Assembly: GCA_016793585.1 (NCBI GenBank)
Contig: JAEUJR010001102.1
Span: 1 to 5,170 of the forward strand
Length of the DNA: 5,170 nt
Direction of reading: 5' to 3'
Origin: Archangium sp.
Lineage (GTDB): Bacteria; Myxococcota; Myxococcia; Myxococcales; Myxococcaceae
The notes below the pieces were generated by a model. The model was not told the DNA's origin. It was given only the letters and a program-made list of their open reading frames with translations, and made no database searches. Both the position numbers and the translations under genes were made by a program. This document shows, one piece after another, positions 1 to 5,126 of the stretch; the stretch's first letter is position 1, and every line of letters begins with the position of its first letter.

Positions 1-107
1 GAGATGGTGAGCCCGGTCGCGAAGCCTTTCGCGGTGTCGTCGCGGGGCCTCGGTGTGACCGGCATCGGATTCTGGCTGGACGGCGGCGACGACTCAGGGT
101 TCGTCAT
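1..107 (-). CDS. 5' end of an unidentified protein (partial, runs off left edge)
   Basis: The frame opens with ATG at 107-105 and stays open for 35 codons to the window edge. The start is supported by GAGGGG at 119-114, six bases upstream. The visible N-terminus is MTNPESSPPSSQNPMPVTPR, followed by a short charged stretch (PRDDTAK) and then GFATGLTI. It is Pro/Ser-rich, hydrophilic and probably disordered, with no signal peptide in the first 25 residues. The GFATGLTI end might begin a membrane segment, but too little is visible to say. A second in-frame ATG (65-63, residue 15) is possible but has no comparable ribosome site. It starts 73 bp after the permease stop on the same strand and could be a fourth operon member. 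I do not recognise the family. Confidence 0.6.
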   Translation of the reverse strand, partial: MTNPESSPPSSQNPMPVTPRPRDDTAKGFATGLTI

Positions 108-113
108 CTCGTT

Positions 114-119
114 CCCCTC
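114..119 (-). promoter_or_regulatory. Ribosome binding site of the left-edge gene
   Basis: GAGGGG on the minus strand, six bases before the ATG at 107. It is the main reason for calling a gene in an otherwise short open stretch. Confidence 0.5.
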
Positions 120-146
120 GGTGCGAGTTGAGCCGAAGAGAGCGGG

Positions 147-170
147 AAGGCCTCACGGTGGCAAGGCCTC
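147..170. repeat. Paired AAGGCCTC repeats in the gap after the permease gene
   Basis: AAGGCCTC occurs at 147-154 and again at 163-170. The AGGCCT core is its own reverse complement, so the two copies can also pair as a 6-bp stem with a 10-base loop in RNA. No T-run follows on the minus strand, so this is at best a weak pause or processing hairpin and not a convincing terminator. Confidence 0.35.
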
Positions 171-180
171 GTCGCTGCGT

Positions 181-2709
181 CTACTCGTGGCGAAGGGCCG
201 AGACGATCTTCAGACCAGCCGCGTGCCGCGCAGGCAACACGGCAGCGAGGGCGCCGAACACGAGGGCGATGACCGCCGTGGTCGCGATGCCGCTGACCGG
301 AATGCGGAAGGTCGCGACGAGCCCGAACGACTCCATCGCGCGCACCGAGATGAGCCCGAGCCACAGGCCGACGGTGATGCCCACGAGCGCTCCGACGCAC
401 GCGAGCAACAAACTCTCGGCGAGCACGAGCCGGCGAACCTGACGTTGCGTACTGCCGATGGCGCGCAGCAGCCCAATCTCCCGCACCCGCTCGAGCACGT
501 TGATGCCCAGCGTGTTCGCCAACGCGATGAGGGCCGGCACCACCAGCACCACCAGCAGCACGTACATCGCGTTCAGCTTCTTGCGGCCGTCGTCGAGCAT
601 CTTGTCGCGCCACTCCGAGGTGCCGCGCAGCATGAAGCCCGGCCACGCCTCGAGGCGCTGCTCCAGCGCCTCGCGCACCGACTGCGACGAGACGCCCTGC
701 TTCAGGTCGACGAACACCAGCAGGTCGGAGTCGACTTGAAAGTCCTGCTGCAGTGACGCCTGCGACAGGTACGCCGAGGGCACGCGGTAGTTGAGCACGT
801 CGTTGCCGATGCCCACGACGCGGTACTGCACCGGCCCGCTCGGCGTCATCAGCTCGACCTGGTCCTGCAGCTTCGCGCCCGTCTGCTTCGCCCAGAGCGC
901 GTTCATGATGAGCGTGCGGGGCTGCGCGAGCTCGCCCACCGCCTCGGGAGTGCCCGCCTCGAAGTCCATCGCGGCCACCTTCAGGTACGCCTGCGGGTCG
1001 ATGCCGACGAGCGACACGTTCTGCGTGCCCGAGCGTGACGCGCCCATGCGCAGGCTGGTGGCCACGTCGACGCCTTCCACCGCCGACAACGAGCGCGCGA
1101 GGTCAGCCGATGCGCCGACGGAGCCGCTCCCCACCATCATCGTCGGCGGCATCACCATGAAGTCGGCGCCGAGCGTGCGGTCGATCTGCGAGACGACACC
1201 TTCGATGGTCGAGTTCGTCAGCGCCGCGAGCGCGACGATGATGGCGAGCGCCACCGTCATCACCGACGCCGTGATGCTGGAGCGGTGCCGCTGCCGCGCG
1301 ACGTTGCCCTGCGCGAGCTTGCCCTCCTGCGCCATCACCACGTCGAGGCCGCGGCGGAACACCGAAGTGAGCGGCACGATGCTCGACGGCCCGACCAGGA
1401 ACACCGCCACGATGAACGCGAGCGCGCCCAGGCTCTGCCACGCGAGCACACCGGTGATGAGCCCCACCACGCCCAGCACGCCCAGCGCGATGCCAACGCC
1501 CAGCCGCGCACGACTGACGGGCGCGCGCGCGTCGCCACCAGACGGCCGCATCGCCTCACGGGGAGAGACCCGGCTCGCCTGACGCGCAGGCGCGAGACAG
1601 CTCAGCACGCTGCCACCGACGCCCAGCACCACCCCCACCAGCAACGTCTTGAGCGCCGTCGGCTGCGGCTCGAGCACGAGGCCCACCTGGCTGCGCCACA
1701 CAGGCGCGAGGCCAGAGATGACGAGCCGCTCCATGGCGATGCCGACGAGAATGCCCAGCGCCGTGCCCACCACGCCCAGCAGCAGCCCTTCGACCGTCAC
1801 CATCGCGAGCACCGTGCGCCGAGAAGCCCCGAGCGCGCGCAGCAGCCCGAGGTCTCGACGGCGCTCCACGACGACGGTGCGGAAGGTGATGAAGATGATG
1901 AAGCCCGCCATCACCATCGCCAGCACGCCGAACGCCTGCATCGGCATCGCCGCGCGCGTCACCTGGTCGATGAGCTGCGTGTTCCCGCGCGAGGCCTCGG
2001 CGAGGTAGCCCGCCCCGAGCGCGGTCAACAGCGCCTGCCTCGTCGCGGCGGCGTCGACGCCCTCCGAGAAACGAACGTCGACCTGCGAGAGCTGCTCGCG
2101 CAGGCCGAGCGTCTCTTGCGCAGCAGGCAGCGTGACGAAGACCGACTCGATGCCGCCCGGGCGCGTGTTCAGGAAGCCGGCGACGTGAAACGTGCGGCTG
2201 CCCGCGACCGACGGCACCACCAGGCTGTCGCCCAGCTTCAGCTTCGCGCCGTCGCGCAGCGTCTCCGACACGAGCACGTCGTCGGCTCCGAGCTCCTTCA
2301 CCGGCTTGCCGTCGGTCACCGTCACGGGGCGAACGGGCTCGACCTCGTCACGGTCGATACCCACGAGCTGCACCGAGACGACGGGCTTGCCGTTGAGCAG
2401 CGGCGCCGACCTCGCGGGGAGCGCGACCATGCCCTGCACGCGCCCGCTCGCCAGCTTCACGCCCTGCATCGCCCGCACGCGGGTGAGCACGTCAGCGGGG
2501 AAAGGAGCCTGGGTCGCAGTCGAGATGGAGGCGTCGACCTGCTCCACCGATGAAAGGACGCTCGAGGTGAGCGAGGCCGTCAGCGTCGGCACCATGCCGC
2601 CCATCGCGATGACGAGGGCGACACCGAAGATGATGGCCGTCGTGGTGAGCGCCGCGCGCGTCTTGCGGCGGAGCAGGTAGCGGAGCGCCAGCGTGGTGGT
2701 CGCGCTCAT
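181..2709 (-). CDS. ABC transporter permease with two FtsX domains (MacB/YbbP-like)
   Basis: An 842-residue inner-membrane permease, the partner of the ATPase just upstream. About ten membrane helices are visible: ~21-43, 258-278, 302-326, 353-375, 402-423, 425-447, 478-498, 714-735, 762-787 and 808-826. Two large extracytoplasmic domains lie between helices 1 and 2 (~44-257) and between 7 and 8 (~499-713). Each half carries the FtsX-family cytoplasmic coupling segment: ERRRDLGLLRALGASRRTV (~282-300) and ERVREIGLLRAIGSTQRQV (~740-758). This duplicated layout matches long permeases such as YbbP rather than the 4-TM MacB or LolC/E types. Such proteins move or release substrates at the outer face of the membrane (lipoproteins, lipids, peptides, drugs); the substrate here cannot be read from sequence. 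ATG 2709 overlaps the ATPase stop as ATGA, and GAGG (2720-2717) sits seven bases upstream. Stop is TAG at 183-181. No break or missing segment seen. Confidence 0.93.
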   Translation of the reverse strand: MSATTTLALRYLLRRKTRAALTTTAIIFGVALVIAMGGMVPTLTASLTSSVLSSVEQVDASISTATQAPFPADVLTRVRAMQGVKLASGRVQGMVALPARSAPLLNGKPVVSVQLVGIDRDEVEPVRPVTVTDGKPVKELGADDVLVSETLRDGAKLKLGDSLVVPSVAGSRTFHVAGFLNTRPGGIESVFVTLPAAQETLGLREQLSQVDVRFSEGVDAAATRQALLTALGAGYLAEASRGNTQLIDQVTRAAMPMQAFGVLAMVMAGFIIFITFRTVVVERRRDLGLLRALGASRRTVLAMVTVEGLLLGVVGTALGILVGIAMERLVISGLAPVWRSQVGLVLEPQPTALKTLLVGVVLGVGGSVLSCLAPARQASRVSPREAMRPSGGDARAPVSRARLGVGIALGVLGVVGLITGVLAWQSLGALAFIVAVFLVGPSSIVPLTSVFRRGLDVVMAQEGKLAQGNVARQRHRSSITASVMTVALAIIVALAALTNSTIEGVVSQIDRTLGADFMVMPPTMMVGSGSVGASADLARSLSAVEGVDVATSLRMGASRSGTQNVSLVGIDPQAYLKVAAMDFEAGTPEAVGELAQPRTLIMNALWAKQTGAKLQDQVELMTPSGPVQYRVVGIGNDVLNYRVPSAYLSQASLQQDFQVDSDLLVFVDLKQGVSSQSVREALEQRLEAWPGFMLRGTSEWRDKMLDDGRKKLNAMYVLLVVLVVPALIALANTLGINVLERVREIGLLRAIGSTQRQVRRLVLAESLLLACVGALVGITVGLWLGLISVRAMESFGLVATFRIPVSGIATTAVIALVFGALAAVLPARHAAGLKIVSALRHE

Positions 2710-3443
2710 GACAACGCCTCGAGCTGCGAGCGCACCTTGCTCGACGTGTCGAGTGAGGCCGACAGGCTCTGGTCGTCGACGATGACGCCGTCTTTCAGGA
2801 ACACGAGCCGCCGTGCAGAAGCGGCGATGCGCGGATCGTGCGTCACCATCAACACCGTGCGCCGGTGCTCGTCGCTCAACGAGCGAAGAAGCCGCGCGAT
2901 GTCGTCAGCCGACTTCGAGTCGAGGTTGCCCGTGGGCTCGTCGGCGAGCAGCAACACCGGCTCGGTCACCAGCGCCCGCGCGATGGCCACCCGCTGCTGT
3001 TGCCCGCCCGAGAGCTGGTCGGGCAGGTGATTCACCCGCTCCCCCAGGCCGAGCCGCTCGAGCCACACCTTCGCCTTGCCCTCGGCGACCGAGGCCGACA
3101 CACCATCGAGCGTGAGCGGCAACGCGACGTTCTCGATGGCGCTCATCACCGGCACGAGGTTGAACGACTGAAAGACGAAGCCGATGCGCCGGCGCCGCAC
3201 GAGCGTCAGGCCCTCGTCGTCGAGCGTGGTGAGCTCGTCGTTCCCCAGCTTCACGGTGCCTGCGTCAGGCCGGTCGAGGCCGCCGAGCAGATGGAGCAGC
3301 GTCGACTTGCCGCAGCCGCTGGGCCCCATGACCGCCACGAAGTCACCTTCGTTCAGCGTCAGCGAGACTCCGGCGAGCGCGCGCACGGCCGTCGCTCCTT
3401 CGGCGTACGTCTTCACGAGCTGCGTTGCAGTGATGAGCGCCAT
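2706..3443 (-). CDS. ABC transporter ATP-binding protein (LolD/MacB family)
   Basis: A 245-residue nucleotide-binding subunit that would dimerise under the FtsX permease and couple ATP hydrolysis to its movement. All catalytic elements are present: Walker A GPSGCGKST (40-48), Q-loop Q92 in VFQSFNLVP, signature LSGGQ (144-148), Walker B LLLADE (164-169) with catalytic E169, D-loop GNLD (172-175) and H-loop H202 in VTHD. The FQSFNLVP and ADEPTGNLD wording is typical of the LolD/MacB/FtsE-like group. I place the start at ATG 3443 (MALITATQLV) because GGAG lies six bases upstream and the protein then begins where the family usually does. An in-frame ATG at 3455 would add four residues but has no ribosome site. 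The gene starts 1 nt after the PadR stop and ends in a 4-nt ATGA overlap with the permease, so translation of all three is probably coupled. Confidence 0.95.
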   Translation of the reverse strand: MALITATQLVKTYAEGATAVRALAGVSLTLNEGDFVAVMGPSGCGKSTLLHLLGGLDRPDAGTVKLGNDELTTLDDEGLTLVRRRRIGFVFQSFNLVPVMSAIENVALPLTLDGVSASVAEGKAKVWLERLGLGERVNHLPDQLSGGQQQRVAIARALVTEPVLLLADEPTGNLDSKSADDIARLLRSLSDEHRRTVLMVTHDPRIAASARRLVFLKDGVIVDDQSLSASLDTSSKVRSQLEALS

Positions 3444-3444
3444 G

Positions 3445-4044
3445 TCATTCTCCATCGGGTGACTGCGGGTTCTTGCGAGGGCGGCCGCGCGGCTTCGGAG
3501 CCGGCTCCACCGTCGTCTGCTTCGCCATCTCGTCGAGGCGGCCTTCGATGAGCTCGAGCCAGCGCAGGTCGGCTTCGACGTGCATCACGGCCTGCTCGAG
3601 TTGAAGTTGTTGCGCGAGCGCCGCGCGCGCCGAGGCCTCCTGCCGGTGCGTCATCAGCTCGTGCAGGTCGCGGTACAGGCTCGTGCGCTGCGTGCGCAGC
3701 ACCGAATACGGGTCTTGCACGCCCGAGGTGATGGCCAGCATCAGCTTCAGGAAGAACTCGTCGCGCTGGTAGCCGGTCTTCACCGGCATCGAGAACCAGC
3801 TGCGCAGCTCCTCGAGCCCGGCGTCGGTCAGCTCGAACGGCCGCCGCTGCGGTCCGCCGCTCTGCGTTCCGGGCTGCTCACGCACCAGCCCCGACTCCGC
3901 GAGCCGGTCGAGCGTCGCGTAGATCTGCGCCGCTTTGACGTCCCACACCTCGCCCCCACCGAGCGAGGTGAGCGCCGCGTGCAGCTCGTAGCCGTGACGC
4001 GCGCGCTGGTGCAGCAGACCGAGAACCGCATGCCGAACCGACAT
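3445..4044 (-). CDS. PadR-family transcriptional regulator with a C-terminal AT-hook
   Basis: A 199-residue DNA-binding regulator, the first gene of the ABC operon and its likely repressor. The N-terminus MSVRHAVLGLL plus HGYEL is the standard PadR opening. The winged helix spans ~1-85, with the recognition-helix region KAAQIYATLDRLAESGLV (37-54) and a wing ending in RRPFELTDAG (67-76). Residues ~95-175 form the helical dimerisation arm (Vir_act_alpha_C type), ending VMHVEADLRWLELIEGRLDE. Unlike a standard PadR, it carries a ~24-residue Pro/basic tail containing KPRGRPRK (184-191), which fits the AT-hook consensus (RGRP core flanked by basic residues) that binds AT-rich minor groove. The family normally represses its own promoter and an adjacent transporter until a small molecule binds; the ligand here is unknown. 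ATG 4044 has no visible Shine-Dalgarno, so the mRNA may be leaderless. Stop is TGA at 3447-3445. Confidence 0.93.
   Translation of the reverse strand: MSVRHAVLGLLHQRARHGYELHAALTSLGGGEVWDVKAAQIYATLDRLAESGLVREQPGTQSGGPQRRPFELTDAGLEELRSWFSMPVKTGYQRDEFFLKLMLAITSGVQDPYSVLRTQRTSLYRDLHELMTHRQEASARAALAQQLQLEQAVMHVEADLRWLELIEGRLDEMAKQTTVEPAPKPRGRPRKNPQSPDGE
3450..3453 (-). promoter_or_regulatory. Ribosome binding site that decides the ATPase start
   Basis: GGAG on the minus strand, inside the last codons of the PadR gene and six bases before ATG 3443. It favours MALI over the upstream ATG at 3455, which has only a CAGTCACCCG stretch before it. Confidence 0.55.
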
Positions 4045-4055
4045 GCAGGGGTAAT

Positions 4056-4061
4056 TAGATA
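4056..4061 (-). promoter_or_regulatory. Candidate -10 element (TATCTA)
   Basis: TATCTA (within TATCTAAT) on the minus strand, 11 bases before the PadR ATG. If used, the transcript would begin at or within about five bases of the start codon, which fits the absence of a ribosome site. No good -35 partner is visible, and the dyad occupies that position. Confidence 0.3.
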
Positions 4062-4065
4062 CGCA

Positions 4066-4096
4066 GTGACTAGTTTTCCACCGAAAATCTACTCAC
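4066..4096. promoter_or_regulatory. Imperfect dyad, probable PadR operator
   Basis: The left arm GTGACTAGTTTTC (4066-4078) and the right arm GAAAATCTACTCAC (4083-4096) are reverse complements except for one mismatch and one extra base, around the spacer CACC (4079-4082). The inner TTTTC/GAAAA is perfect. PadR proteins are dimers that bind two-fold symmetric sites near their own promoters. This site lies 22-52 bp upstream of the PadR start codon and would overlap the -35 region of the TATCTA promoter. Operator function is inferred; the symmetry itself is directly visible. Confidence 0.6.
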
Positions 4097-4125
4097 TCCA
4101 TGACGAGTCAGTTATTTCAAGGAGT
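4095..4125. repeat. Nested inverted repeats next to the dyad
   Basis: ACTCC (4095-4099) and GGAGT (4121-4125) are complementary arms flanking TGACGAGTCA (4101-4110), itself a TGAC-GA-GTCA palindrome. It could be a secondary regulator site or a weak hairpin at the end of the hydrolase transcript. There is no immediate T-run, so it is not called a terminator. Confidence 0.3.
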
Positions 4126-4821
4126 TCAGCCGAGAATTCGAGCGAACTCATCGGCGAACTTCCCCACGCTGCGCGGCCAGTGGCCGTTCGTGCCGTTGGG
4201 GTCGTTCTCGGCGCCGACCGGAGCGTAGATGGCGCCGACCTGCCCGATGGTCTGCGCGTTCCGGTAGTAGCCCTTCGGGTTCGCGAGCCCCTTCGCCATG
4301 CGCTCGATGCTGTCTTCGGCGCGGGCGAACGAGATGGGGCCCTTCGAGTTCGACACGCCCATCGCGTTGTTCTTGTCCTTGAAGGCGCTCGAGGTCCACC
4401 CGCCGGTCTCGAACTTCGAGATGGCGACGAGGAAGCGCGGGTCGAGGTCGTACTTGCGCGCGGTGTCGATGAACGTCTTCGCCAGGTGCTTCGCCTGCGG
4501 AGGCAACGCGTCGCGCAGCTTCTCTTCCGACACCTCGTGAAAGCCGCGGAACGGGCGCTTCGTGCCGGTGCCTTCGGGCGCAGGCTCGGTGGGGCGCGTC
4601 GGGTTCACGGGGCCGGGCTGATAGCCGTCTTGCAGGCGGCCCATCGTCTGCCGGCCCGCAATGCCGTCGACCTCGAGCCCGCTGCGCTTCTGCATCGCGC
4701 GCACGGCCTTCTCGGTGGCGGGGCCGAACTTGCCGTCGTCTTCGAGGCCGAGCTTCTGCTGCAGCCAGCGAACGGAGTCGCCTTCCATGCCTCGCTTCAG
4801 CGACTCTCGGCCTGCCAGCAC
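4126..4821 (-). CDS. Peptidoglycan-binding and glucosaminidase-like protein
   Basis: A 231-residue protein read from GTG 4821. Residues ~8-63 form a PG_binding_1 domain (LKRGMEGDSVRWLQQKLGL, DGKFGPATEKAVRAMQ, VDGIAGRQTMGRL). A Pro/Thr-rich linker (~67-92) follows. Residues ~93-231 resemble glucosaminidase-type lysozyme-fold domains: FLVAISKFETGGW with probable catalytic E138, then NNAMGVSN (151-158) and IYAPVGAENDPNGTNGHW (198-215). It would cleave peptidoglycan glycan strands. No signal peptide is visible from any start considered. The start is uncertain: GTG 4821 has no ribosome site and falls inside a segment (APSLDDVLAGRESLKRG) that reads like continuous protein. The frame extends upstream to a TAA at 4846, and beyond it to a well-placed ATG at 4911. 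The gene may therefore be a nonsense-interrupted version of a longer one, or be translated from GTG 4821 or from ATG 4788 (residue 12). Confidence 0.8.
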   Translation of the reverse strand: MLAGRESLKRGMEGDSVRWLQQKLGLEDDGKFGPATEKAVRAMQKRSGLEVDGIAGRQTMGRLQDGYQPGPVNPTRPTEPAPEGTGTKRPFRGFHEVSEEKLRDALPPQAKHLAKTFIDTARKYDLDPRFLVAISKFETGGWTSSAFKDKNNAMGVSNSKGPISFARAEDSIERMAKGLANPKGYYRNAQTIGQVGAIYAPVGAENDPNGTNGHWPRSVGKFADEFARILG

Positions 4822-4845
4822 GTCATCGAGTGAAGGCGCCGCCGT

Positions 4846-4911
4846 TTAGCCTGGTGACGTGCGCGCGCGCGTGGTCGAGGTGGCGCTGCTGACGGACGAG
4901 ACGCTGGGCAT
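4846..4911 (-). CDS. 21-residue Ser/Thr-rich ORF, probable severed N-terminus of the hydrolase
   Basis: ATG at 4911-4909 follows AGGAGG (4923-4918) by six bases, the best Shine-Dalgarno in the window. The frame reads MPSVSSVSSATSTTRARTSP plus one Gly and stops at TAA 4848-4846. It is in the same frame as the peptidoglycan-binding protein; after the stop it continues TAAPSLDDV into that gene. Eighteen of the 20 codons after ATG end in G or C, as expected for a coding frame here. Two readings remain: the original N-terminal tail of the hydrolase cut off by a point nonsense change (TAA is one base from CAA, AAA or GAA), or a real short leader peptide. I favour the first. Confidence 0.45.
   Translation of the reverse strand: MPSVSSVSSATSTTRARTSPG
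4857..4873. repeat. Alternating purine-pyrimidine GC run
   Basis: Seventeen bases alternate strictly purine-pyrimidine, including (GC)5 at 4861-4870. Such tracts are prone to Z-DNA formation and replication slippage. It lies inside the short ORF upstream of the hydrolase, encoding Thr-Arg-Ala-Arg-Thr there. Confidence 0.4.
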
Positions 4912-4917
4912 GAAGAG

Positions 4918-4923
4918 CCTCCT
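4918..4923 (-). promoter_or_regulatory. Strong ribosome binding site upstream of the interrupted hydrolase leader
   Basis: AGGAGG on the minus strand with a six-base spacer (CTCTTC) to ATG 4911. It marks the likely original translation start of the peptidoglycan-binding protein, since the annotated GTG at 4821 has no comparable site. Confidence 0.6.
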
Positions 4924-5066
4924 GCGGAGATTGTCGCCAACGCCGCCGCCCGCGAATTTCGCCGAAGATGTCAGGAGTCTTCACTTCACTCGCGCGCAGA
5001 GGTCGTTCGTCGGCGTTCACGGGTTCGCGGAGCTGCGGCATCGTTGCCGCTCGCGTCGAGAGGCAG
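4924..5066. other. Intergenic region upstream of the hydrolase gene
   Basis: No convincing gene. Open frames cross it on both strands but lack a ribosome site, domain signature or family-like sequence. It holds a short palindrome GCGAATTTCGC (4952-4962), a CTTCACTTCACT tandem repeat near 4980-4991, and a perfect hairpin GCGGCA-TCGT-TGCCGC (5035-5050) not followed by a T-run. The promoter of the hydrolase gene should lie here; I could not pick a -35/-10 pair with confidence. Confidence 0.4.
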
Positions 5067-5088
5067 AAATTCCGCGCGAGCCGCGGAA
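5067..5088 (-). terminator. Possible intrinsic terminator of the right-edge gene
   Basis: On the minus strand TTCCGCG (5088-5082), loop GCTCG and CGCGGAA (5076-5070) form a perfect 7-bp stem that G-T wobble pairs extend. TTTCT follows. It lies 38 bases after the TGA of the right-edge gene, a normal position for a terminator. The T-run is short, so efficiency is doubtful; the other strand has no T-run at all. Confidence 0.45.
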
Positions 5089-5126
5089 CCGTTGCCCCTC
5101 GTGATTGGCGCCGCGTGTTCCGTTCC

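Larger units (their letters stand above)
4045..4125 (-). promoter_or_regulatory. Promoter region of the PadR-ABC operon
   Basis: This 81-bp gap between the hydrolase stop and the PadR start is clearly more AT-rich than its surroundings. Two weak promoter readings are possible. One has a -10-like TATCTA at 4061-4056, which would start the transcript only about five bases before the PadR ATG. The other has a -35-like TTGAAA at 4120-4115, without a good -10 at normal spacing. Neither is a strong sigma-70 match. There is no terminator for the upstream hydrolase gene in this gap, so read-through into the operon is also possible. Confidence 0.55.

Noticed and set aside
147..170. AGGCCT pair as a terminator for the ABC operon
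   Set aside because: The stem is only 6 bp with a 10-base loop and no T-run on the minus strand.
1285..2553. A 422-codon plus-strand open frame opposite the permease gene
   Set aside because: Antisense shadow of a clear FtsX permease in GC-rich DNA. The translation is His/Arg/Glu-rich with no domain-like pattern.
3443..3455. Start of the ATPase at ATG 3455
   Set aside because: No Shine-Dalgarno upstream, whereas ATG 3443 has GGAG at six bases and gives the usual family N-terminus.
3580..4833. A 417-codon plus-strand open frame opposite the PadR and hydrolase genes
   Set aside because: It crosses two well-supported minus-strand genes and the AT-rich promoter gap. Composition is low-complexity Arg/Leu/His with no recognisable domain or ribosome site.
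5035..5050. GCGGCA-TCGT-TGCCGC hairpin as an independent terminator
   Set aside because: The stem is perfect but no T-run follows on either strand; kept only as a structural note.
4859..5104. Plus-strand frame of 81 codons starting at GTG 4859
   Set aside because: No ribosome site, GTG start inside an alternating GC run, Arg-rich ending without domain features, and it overlaps the better-supported minus-strand leader ORF.
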